From a bacterium (GTDB lineage: Bacteria; CLD3; SB21): a stretch of DNA of 32,604 nucleotides. The stretch lies in contig JAEUSK010000252.1 of assembly GCA_016787925.1 (NCBI GenBank), forward strand, positions 1-32,604. The letters run 5' to 3'. A program made the translations under genes and the position numbers. The notes beneath the pieces were generated by a model. That model did not search any database. It had not been told where the DNA came from and saw nothing but the letters and a program-made list of their open reading frames with translations. Of the stretch, positions 15,609 through 22,633 are shown in pieces (the stretch's first letter is position 1; every line of letters begins with the position of its first letter).

Positions 15609-16952
15609 TTAATGGTTATCCAAGAGCGGTATTTTAATCTGGAATTGAGTGCCGACGCCGGATTCAGGAAGGTTTACAAAAATCTTACCTTGATGAGCTT
15701 CTGTTATTTTCTTTACGAGGTATAGGCCAATGCCGGTACCTTTGGTGTTTCGCGTCAATTCATTCCCTGCACGATAAAATCGATCGAAAATATATGTCAG
15801 ATCATTCTTGTCGATACCCGGACCGTTGTCTTCAATCTCAAAGATCATGTCCTTATTGTCATGATACAATCTGATTACAATACGTTTAGGAGTGACTGAA
15901 TATTTGACCGCATTCTCAATCAAATTATTGAAGACCGAAAGCAGAGCATGGTGATCGCCCATCACTTTGAGCTTCTCATCGAGCATTGCCGTCATACCAA
16001 TTTCTTCGTCCTCTGAATATGATTTTATTTTTTGAATACAAGGGTTTACTATGTCAAAAACCACGAGCGGTTTCATTTCAAAATGAAATTCGCCCCTTTC
16101 AAGTCGGGCCGCTTCCAGTACATTTTCAACCAATCGCTCCAGCCGATCTACATCATACAACGAATGCTCAAAAAACTGTTTTTGTTTTTCTGGCGGAACC
16201 GGCCTCGACAATAGCGTCTGCAAATATAGTTTTATCGACGCTAAAGGCGACTTCAGTTCATGCGTAATGCTGAGAATAAAATTCTTTTGTTGTGATTCAA
16301 GTCTAATCTCTTTTTTCAGAATGACAAACATGAAATATACACCCAAAAGGACCATCAATGAAAAGAAGATACCTTCCGAGATGAACATGATGGTTTTGCG
16401 TTCTGTTTTGTTGATCAAGTCATTTAGAAATTCCGTTTTTGGCCGAATGAGAATCGGCAATTTAAGAACTCGTGAGGGGCCATAACTATAAACTGACTTG
16501 GGGTCTGTGCGAGGCAGTTGTTCAACGGTTAATTCAGGATGACGGCTGGACATCCATTTATTCAATTCTCCATATACTATTGTTGAGGCGACTATCATTC
16601 CTCCCGTATCTTTATAGAAAACGGTATCGCCGACGCAATAAAACGTACTGTAATGTTGGCTGCTAACGAGTATCTCCGGAACAGACTCAAGCGGCCGCGA
16701 CCCAATGGATTCACGGTGCAGCTCCATATTGTGAATAACGACCCGCTCATATTCACGATTCAACTCATTGACCGCTTTCTGCACGCGTATTGACAAGACC
16801 GCCTGATGCAGTTGAAATAAGACCGTATTTTGCTGAACCTGATAATATATCCACCAGAATATCTGCGCCAGGCAAATGACAACAATAACCGTAAAAATAA
16901 TAACCGGAATACGGCCGACAAATTTAGTTTTATTAGATTGCCTGAAGGACAT
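15609..16952 (-). CDS. Membrane sensor histidine kinase
   Basis: The 447-residue protein has two transmembrane helices (about 12-37 and 187-212) enclosing a periplasmic domain of about 150 residues that I do not recognise. The cytoplasmic side goes straight to a HisKA domain (H231 in ITHELKSPLASI) and a HATPase_c domain (NLIENAVKYS, DNGPGIDKND, FYRAGNELTRN, GTGIGLYLV), with no HAMP or PAS between. The layout resembles PhoR-like envelope sensors. It begins 15 bp after the beta-helix/J-domain gene and ends 14 bp before the OmpR-type regulator, so all three are likely made together. Confidence 0.93.
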   Translation of the reverse strand: MSFRQSNKTKFVGRIPVIIFTVIVVICLAQIFWWIYYQVQQNTVLFQLHQAVLSIRVQKAVNELNREYERVVIHNMELHRESIGSRPLESVPEILVSSQHYSTFYCVGDTVFYKDTGGMIVASTIVYGELNKWMSSRHPELTVEQLPRTDPKSVYSYGPSRVLKLPILIRPKTEFLNDLINKTERKTIMFISEGIFFSLMVLLGVYFMFVILKKEIRLESQQKNFILSITHELKSPLASIKLYLQTLLSRPVPPEKQKQFFEHSLYDVDRLERLVENVLEAARLERGEFHFEMKPLVVFDIVNPCIQKIKSYSEDEEIGMTAMLDEKLKVMGDHHALLSVFNNLIENAVKYSVTPKRIVIRLYHDNKDMIFEIEDNGPGIDKNDLTYIFDRFYRAGNELTRNTKGTGIGLYLVKKITEAHQGKIFVNLPESGVGTQFQIKIPLLDNH

Positions 16953-16967
16953 TAGTATTCCATTTCA

Positions 16968-19397
16968 TTAATCTGGTTTACTTGCAATAAGTATCTCATA
17001 GGCTTCTTTAATTTCTCTGAATCGCTCATCACCTGCAATACCCAACTCGCCGGATGTATTCATATCGGGATGATAGATCATGCTGAGTTTCCTGTAAACC
17101 GATTTGATTTGTTCCAATGTGGCATCCTCTTTTACACCCAGTATTTCATAATAATTCTTCTTGCGTTTGGGGCGGGACACGGGATCAAACTCGTCACCCA
17201 GTCTCAGCGCTTCACTTACAAATTCTTTGATCTGCAGTATCTGGCGCATGATTTCCTCGATCTGCAACTGTCCGTTGTTGAAACCATTTTTCAATATTTC
17301 TAATTCCGCTTTGAAATCTATTACAGCAATAATAATATCCGCACTGGTGTTGCTGGTCAGCGCCTCGATGATCAGTTTTTCCGTTTCGTCGATCGCCCAT
17401 CGTACTTTATCGTCTTTTTCGGCCTGCAGCTGATCGTGCAGCTTCTTTAGTGAAGATTGTATATCTTCGGCAATTTCTTTGGCAAGAACAAACTGTTTGT
17501 TAATAAGTGCGTCCTGGGCGCGCTCAAGATAGAACGAAAACTCTTTTATTTCGTCCGCGAATCGTTCTGCAATTTCGGTATGTGTTTGTCGTTGCATCTC
17601 CACTTCTGCATTTGACAATGCAAGATGCGCGTCTTTACGAATTTGTTTGAATTTTTCAGCTTCGTCTCTGGCGCGCACGGCATAGCGCGCCGCTTCATTG
17701 CACAGCGCTTCACAGCCGTCAAACTGGTTGTCCGCAAATGCCCGTTTGGCTTCATTCAATTTTCCGACAGCGTCTGTAAAATACTCTTGCGCATATTTTT
17801 CCGCGTCGGAAGCTCGCGCCAATTCAACCTGTTCTTCTGAGTCATTTAACCACCACAGTACCTGTCTTTTTATTTCACCTGTCTGAATACGTTTTTTCCA
17901 CCAGAACCCGAACACAAAAACGCCGATTATTCCGAAACTGAACATCAGAAGTGTTTTCAATTGACTTAGCTGCGCTTCATCGTCTATTAAAGCCTTGAGT
18001 TCCAGAATCTCTGCATTGTCGGGATCGTATTTTAAAGCCGCTGTAAGGTAGTTATCGGCAACGCGAAAATTGCCCGCATCATAATCCATTTTTGCGCTCT
18101 GAAGATAGTTCCGCGCCATTTCAGAACCGGCCTTTTTGAATAAGGTTTTCCCTTCCGTATCATTCTTGTCTATTGAAAGTATTTCTTGAGCAGACTGATA
18201 CGCCAAATACCAATTCTCACGCGCAAGGTCTTTCGTCGCTTGTGTTTTAAGGTAATCTAATCTTCTTTTCTTTTCAATTCTCGTGTTGTCATAATGGGCT
18301 CCGATCGACACGTCATCCTCGCCCTTTCGATAGAGTTCGGATGATGCGGAAATCTTAAAATTCTCTTCGTCAGGATTCAGGAAAAGAGGATCTGCACTCA
18401 TATCGGTCAAATGGAAAAAAGCACCAACATAATTGGAGTCATTGTTCCAAACGTTATTTCTCAACAATTCAATACTCTTACTTTCTTTAACACCAATTCC
18501 AAATACATTTAATGCGCATATATTATTTATCAGCGAAATGGCAGACGTATTTCGTATTAAAATGCCGTAACCTGAAGCAAAATTGTTGGCTGGCGGCCTG
18601 TCGGCGACCCCTATGCCGTTCTTTACGATTGTATTATTCCGAACTAAAGGACTGGCATTATCGTCGATCATAATACCGTTTTTCTTGTTTTGGTATATAT
18701 AATTACCCAGCACTTTGTTTGTAGAATTTGTAGTGACGGTAATCCCATTACCCCCATTCCGTTTAATTATGTTTCTTTCAATAGTTGGCGAAGCATTGGT
18801 GCCAATGAATATTCCATCCCCATGATTTTCAGATATAATACAGTCAATGATATATCCGTGGCTTTTTTCCATGATAACAATGCCGTTTTTTATGTTTCCG
18901 CTAAAACTGGACTGGCGTATATTAACCGAACTGCTGCTGAGTATTTCAATGCCGTTTCCGCCGTTTATAAACGAACAATTTTCAATAAAAAACGTCGAAT
19001 ATTTTGAATACAGTAGCGGCCGATTTGCCGGTTTAGAAAATGTTACCGACATATTTGCAATTTTTCCGCCGCCAAGGTTATATGCCTCAATCACGGGTAT
19101 GCTTCCGTCTGTCTGGATTATCGTCATACCAATCCCATCACCGTCCAGGTTTACGAAATTCTTCAGTAAGATGCTTTCATTATATACGCCGGCTTTGATT
19201 TTAATCGTTGCATTGAATTCAGCTTGATCAATGGCTTGTTGAATGGACGTATATTTGCCGCTTCCGTCCAGAGCAACCGTTGCGTACTTTTGTCTGTCCG
19301 CCTTTTTGGAACCGCGGCGAACTTGCGCAAAACTCAGGTTCTGAAGATGGAAAAAGAAAAGCAACAAAAGGAAGAAATATGGTTTCGTTTTTTGCAT
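16968..19397 (-). CDS. Beta-helix, single-TM, coiled-coil protein with C-terminal J-domain
   Basis: The 809 residues combine parts not usually seen together. In order: signal peptide (1-25, hydrophobic, ending SFAQV); a right-handed parallel beta-helix (about 40-365) with an opening SGKYTSIQQAIDQA and repeats such as GNGIEILSSSSVNI, GDGIFIGTNASPTI and GNGITVTTNS; two TPR-like helical hairpins (about 385-470); one transmembrane helix (about 481-502) followed by KKR; a long charged helical region (about 510-735); and a J-domain (748-809) with the HPD motif at 776-778. Predicted topology places the beta-helix in the periplasm and the J-domain in the cytoplasm, where it could recruit DnaK. It is the first gene of an operon with a sensor kinase and response regulator. 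Confidence 0.85.
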   Translation of the reverse strand: MQKTKPYFFLLLLFFFHLQNLSFAQVRRGSKKADRQKYATVALDGSGKYTSIQQAIDQAEFNATIKIKAGVYNESILLKNFVNLDGDGIGMTIIQTDGSIPVIEAYNLGGGKIANMSVTFSKPANRPLLYSKYSTFFIENCSFINGGNGIEILSSSSVNIRQSSFSGNIKNGIVIMEKSHGYIIDCIISENHGDGIFIGTNASPTIERNIIKRNGGNGITVTTNSTNKVLGNYIYQNKKNGIMIDDNASPLVRNNTIVKNGIGVADRPPANNFASGYGILIRNTSAISLINNICALNVFGIGVKESKSIELLRNNVWNNDSNYVGAFFHLTDMSADPLFLNPDEENFKISASSELYRKGEDDVSIGAHYDNTRIEKKRRLDYLKTQATKDLARENWYLAYQSAQEILSIDKNDTEGKTLFKKAGSEMARNYLQSAKMDYDAGNFRVADNYLTAALKYDPDNAEILELKALIDDEAQLSQLKTLLMFSFGIIGVFVFGFWWKKRIQTGEIKRQVLWWLNDSEEQVELARASDAEKYAQEYFTDAVGKLNEAKRAFADNQFDGCEALCNEAARYAVRARDEAEKFKQIRKDAHLALSNAEVEMQRQTHTEIAERFADEIKEFSFYLERAQDALINKQFVLAKEIAEDIQSSLKKLHDQLQAEKDDKVRWAIDETEKLIIEALTSNTSADIIIAVIDFKAELEILKNGFNNGQLQIEEIMRQILQIKEFVSEALRLGDEFDPVSRPKRKKNYYEILGVKEDATLEQIKSVYRKLSMIYHPDMNTSGELGIAGDERFREIKEAYEILIASKPD

Positions 19398-19424
19398 TTT
19401 ATTCTGAATGACCCTGTGAATTGA

Positions 19425-19479
19425 ATGTATTTGATTTAAACATTTTTTGCACGGTTTTTGTTTAAAAAATCAAATACAT
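19425..19479. promoter_or_regulatory. Long inverted repeat upstream of the J-domain operon
   Basis: ATGTATTTGATTTAAAC (19425-19441) pairs completely with the arm at 19460-19479 (GTTT, three extra A, then AAATCAAATACAT), across an 18-base loop. It begins 28 bp before the operon's ATG and has no T-run, so it is not an obvious terminator. It may be an operator or a 5' leader hairpin. Confidence 0.6.
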
Positions 19480-19481
19480 AT

Positions 19482-19515
19482 TAAAAAACCTTGTCCGCGC
19501 AAACGAACAAGGTTT
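19482..19515 (-). terminator. Rho-independent terminator of the polyferredoxin gene
   Basis: Read on the minus strand, AAACCTTGT (from 19515) pairs with ACAAGGTTT around a 12-base loop and is followed by a T-run and AATATG. It lies 26 bp past the stop codon at 19541. Confidence 0.8.
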
Positions 19516-19540
19516 AGTCAACTACTAGTGGTTTTCAATT

Positions 19541-20893
19541 CTATGGTAAATGGTATCGTTTTTCTGAAGGTCCGTTTTCAAGGTTCAGCACTCCACGCGG
19601 ACAAACGGCCGAGCACACCCCGCATCCTACGCACGATGCACGAACTATATTTTCACCCCGTTGCGCATAGGCGCGAACATCTATTCCCATTTCGCAGTAC
19701 GTAGAACAATTGCCGCAGGAAATACACTGGCCGCCGTTTGTCGTTATTCGAAAGCGCGAAAAATATTTCTGTATAATACCGAGAATGGCAGCCATAGGAC
19801 AACCAAACCTGCACCACACACGGCTTCCCATAATTGGGTAAAATCCTGTTCCTATGACTCCTGAGAAGACAGACCCAATTAGAAACCCATACCATGATGC
19901 AAAATTTCCGGATAAATTCCCCAAAATAGTGCCGCCAAAATACGAATTCAGCCAGAGTAAGGACGTGGTTACAGTCACAAAGACCAGAACCGAGTGGATC
20001 AATATACGTTCAATTTTCCACGCTTTTAAGGACTTGTCAGACAATTGCCTAAATGGATCGCCAAGCGTTTCGGCTAATCCGCCGCATCCGCACACCCAGG
20101 AACAATACCAGCGCTTTCCAAAAAAATAGGTCAGCACCGGCGTAGCAACGAATGTCATGATAATACCCCAGAAAATCATAAAAATACCAAGCCCTCCCGG
20201 GTGGGCTAAAAGATTCTGGAAGTCGCTTGGCCATAGGGAATAAGGTCGAAGAGGCCAGAAATACGTAAAATAGAAACCGGGCTGGTTCAGCATTTCAAGC
20301 AATGATGGAATAATAAACGCAAAACCCAATTGAAAAAACATAACCGAGGAAGTTCGAAGAATCTGATAACGACTATGGCGGTATTTCACAATCATACGAG
20401 TTCCCATAACAAGTACAGCCAGCGTATAGAAAGTCCCATACAAAAACCACTGATCCGCTGATTTGCCACGCAGGATAAGGCTCAGAGGGTCAACCAGCCG
20501 AATCCAGTTCGAAATCAGCTCAGGGAACCAGTACAACACAATATAGAAGCCCGTAAACAGAATGCCAATTATCCAGGCACTTGCTCCCCGAGACATGACC
20601 GAACTGAAAAAAATATGGTTATTTCTGATTCCGGCCCGATATTTCTTAATTTGCGGAACTATGTATATGAGGCCGCCAATGACCGAGAGACCGAAGCTCA
20701 GAAAAAAGAATAACGCTGGACTGTCATTTGAAGCGCCCGTCAAAGATACAAATAACATCAACAGACCGAATCCAAAAACTCCCAGTCCTGCCTTCATTGA
20801 AAGGCTCATATCGCGGTAAGCGTTTTGGGACAAAGACATGGATATTTCAGCAGATCCGTTTATCGGCACGAGTTGCACTTCGACTCCTTGCAT
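19541..20893 (-). CDS. NosR/NapH-type membrane polyferredoxin (4Fe-4S)
   Basis: The 450-residue protein has several transmembrane helices (for example about 36-52, 60-80, 105-122, 150-165, 183-200, 232-256, 298-316, 335-352). Two cytoplasmic-type cysteine motifs follow membrane helices, CSWVCGC (264-270) and CRFGCP (361-366), as in the NosR/NapH/CcoG-like family. Two 4Fe-4S clusters are predicted near the C-terminus from C390-C393-C396-C400 and C421-C424-C427-C431. Such proteins pass electrons between quinones or soluble donors and redox enzymes. It follows an FAD/NAD oxidoreductase by 39 bp, suggesting an NADH-to-membrane electron path. The start could lie slightly downstream (M19). Confidence 0.85.
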   Translation of the reverse strand: MQGVEVQLVPINGSAEISMSLSQNAYRDMSLSMKAGLGVFGFGLLMLFVSLTGASNDSPALFFFLSFGLSVIGGLIYIVPQIKKYRAGIRNNHIFFSSVMSRGASAWIIGILFTGFYIVLYWFPELISNWIRLVDPLSLILRGKSADQWFLYGTFYTLAVLVMGTRMIVKYRHSRYQILRTSSVMFFQLGFAFIIPSLLEMLNQPGFYFTYFWPLRPYSLWPSDFQNLLAHPGGLGIFMIFWGIIMTFVATPVLTYFFGKRWYCSWVCGCGGLAETLGDPFRQLSDKSLKAWKIERILIHSVLVFVTVTTSLLWLNSYFGGTILGNLSGNFASWYGFLIGSVFSGVIGTGFYPIMGSRVWCRFGCPMAAILGIIQKYFSRFRITTNGGQCISCGNCSTYCEMGIDVRAYAQRGENIVRASCVGCGVCSAVCPRGVLNLENGPSEKRYHLP

Positions 20894-20932
20894 GTAAATT
20901 AATCATAGTGAGGTATTTCAACTGGGTATCAA

Positions 20933-22264
20933 TCAGACTGCAACGCTGGCTAGACCTCGTCTTTTCTTAAGCGCTATTGGCTTTTGTGGATTTTGCTCAT
21001 TAAACAATCCGACTATACTCTTTTCAAACTGTATGAAAAATTCAGGGTCAAAATTAGCTTCGCCTAAATTCTCCAATACGTATTCGATGGAACTTTTTTC
21101 GCGAATCCAATGTTCACACACTTTCTGACGAAATCGAATACCAAAAAGATTAAATCCGATTACTGAATAATCATTGGCGGAATAAACAATACGAATTGCA
21201 TGTTTTCCATTCGGATGCTGCCAATAGAATGACTGCTCACCTTCCAGCGGCACATTACTGACATACCCATACGTCTGGTATTCAATGTCAAAGAATTTTG
21301 CGGAATTGAACCATATACCGCGTTCATATGCCGTTCGTTCTCCGCAAATGGTCTTGGCGAGCGCCTCCCCGTGCATTCTGCCTGTATACCATAATTGCTC
21401 AATCTTGGGATGACGCGGCTTTGGAGTCCTGAATTCTACGCAATCCCCGGCTGCATAGACATTGGTTATGTTGGTTTCCAGAAATTCATTTACAAGAACC
21501 CCACGATTTGCTTCAATTTTCGAATTTTTCACAACATCAATATTTGGAGAAACCCCTGCCGTCAGGCCAACAAACTGGCATGAAATTTCCTCACCTTGGC
21601 TTGTGATAACTGAACTGACACGCCCATTGAAGTCTGGCACAATTTCTTTTAATTCCGTAGACAGGCGTAAATCTATCCCGTGTTCAATAATATGATTTCC
21701 GATAAGTTGAGCTTCTTCTTTAGGTAGAATGTTGTCCCAATAAAATGTTTCACGGACCAAGAATGTAACTGGAATTTTTCGGCTGTTCAGCATTTCGGCC
21801 ATTTCGATTCCTATTAGTCCGCCGCCAACTATTACCGCACGTCTAATATTTTTTGTATTACGCTCCATGAGATCCAAATCAGGCTTAGAATATAAGCCCT
21901 GCACGCCTTCAAGGTCTTGTCCAGGCCAACCGAATTTATTGCTTTTCGAGCCTGATGCAATGACAAGCATGTCATAGTGAATCAGCTGTCCGTCATTTAG
22001 TCTAACTATCTGTTCATCAGTGTTGATGGACTGCACAAAACCTTTTATCAAAGTTAAATTATTCTTTTCCCAGAACCAATCCTCGTAAGGTTTTGTATGC
22101 TCATATGTCATATGACCCATATAAATATACATAAGAGCTGTACGGGAAAAAAAATGTCCCGTTTCGCCGGAAATGATAGTTATCTTCCTGTCAGATCGTT
22201 TCCGAACATTCCGCGCTGTTGTAATACCGGCTATACCATTACCTATGATAACTAAATGTGACAT
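20933..22264 (-). CDS. NAD(P)/FAD-dependent oxidoreductase
   Basis: This 443-residue flavoprotein has the pyridine-nucleotide-disulfide oxidoreductase fold: FAD-binding GNGIAG (8-13), NAD(P)-binding VGGGLIGIE (146-154), and the second FAD motif NVYAAGDC (268-275). The redox-active CxxxxC of glutathione-reductase-type enzymes is absent, placing it with the NADH-dependent ferredoxin/rubredoxin reductase or NirB-like group. The last 140 residues form a lineage-specific end. An SD-like GGGATGG lies upstream of the ATG. It sits between rpsU (70 bp upstream) and the membrane polyferredoxin (39 bp downstream), whose clusters are the likely electron acceptor. Confidence 0.88.
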   Translation of the reverse strand: MSHLVIIGNGIAGITTARNVRKRSDRKITIISGETGHFFSRTALMYIYMGHMTYEHTKPYEDWFWEKNNLTLIKGFVQSINTDEQIVRLNDGQLIHYDMLVIASGSKSNKFGWPGQDLEGVQGLYSKPDLDLMERNTKNIRRAVIVGGGLIGIEMAEMLNSRKIPVTFLVRETFYWDNILPKEEAQLIGNHIIEHGIDLRLSTELKEIVPDFNGRVSSVITSQGEEISCQFVGLTAGVSPNIDVVKNSKIEANRGVLVNEFLETNITNVYAAGDCVEFRTPKPRHPKIEQLWYTGRMHGEALAKTICGERTAYERGIWFNSAKFFDIEYQTYGYVSNVPLEGEQSFYWQHPNGKHAIRIVYSANDYSVIGFNLFGIRFRQKVCEHWIREKSSIEYVLENLGEANFDPEFFIQFEKSIVGLFNEQNPQKPIALKKRRGLASVAV

Positions 22265-22334
22265 GCACCATCCCTGATATGAAACAACAATGTTCCGGGT
22301 TGATTATGAATATATATTATGTTGCTGGATACGA

Positions 22335-22529
22335 TTAGTGTTCAAATGAGTAGTCCAAGTTGTCAATGCGTTTTTTTCGTTTACGCATCTGATGTCTGCG
22401 CTGACTTGGGCTAGTATAGTTCGACTTTTCAATAAAAGTTTGTATGATGCGGGCTTTTCGGCACTCGGTTTCAAACCGTCGAATTGCTTTTTCAATTGGT
22501 TCGTTTTTTTTAACGATAGTTGAAAGCAT
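22335..22529 (-). CDS. rpsU: 30S ribosomal protein bS21
   Basis: The 64-residue product from the ATG at 22529 starts MLSTIVKKNEPIEKAIRRFE and ends in a strongly basic stretch (SQRRHQMRKRKKRIDNLDY), the pattern of bS21, which contacts the 3' end of 16S rRNA near the anti-Shine-Dalgarno sequence. An upstream in-frame ATG at 22586 would add 19 residues unlike the family, and a very strong ribosome binding site (GGAGGTGG, 22533-22540) sets the start at 22529. It lies between the VCBS-repeat gene and the flavoprotein gene on the same strand. Confidence 0.9.
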   Translation of the reverse strand: MLSTIVKKNEPIEKAIRRFETECRKARIIQTFIEKSNYTSPSQRRHQMRKRKKRIDNLDYSFEH

Positions 22530-22532
22530 CTG

Positions 22533-22540
22533 CCACCTCC
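22533..22540 (-). promoter_or_regulatory. rpsU: Near-perfect Shine-Dalgarno sequence of rpsU
   Basis: GGAGGTGG on the minus strand, three bases before the ATG. It is the strongest such site in the window. In Bacteroidota, where most genes lack a Shine-Dalgarno sequence, a strong one before rpsU has been linked to autoregulation by bS21. Confidence 0.75.
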
Positions 22541-22633
22541 GCATAGGACTTGGAGTAGTATCAGCTATAAAAACTCCTGTGACCATTTTTTATTCCCGGT
22601 GCAAATACTTTATTTCCGTTTAGGTAGTCGTTC

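Noticed and set aside
22530-22586. Longer rpsU start at 22586
   Set aside because: The extra residues do not match bS21 and the strong ribosome binding site lies inside this stretch.
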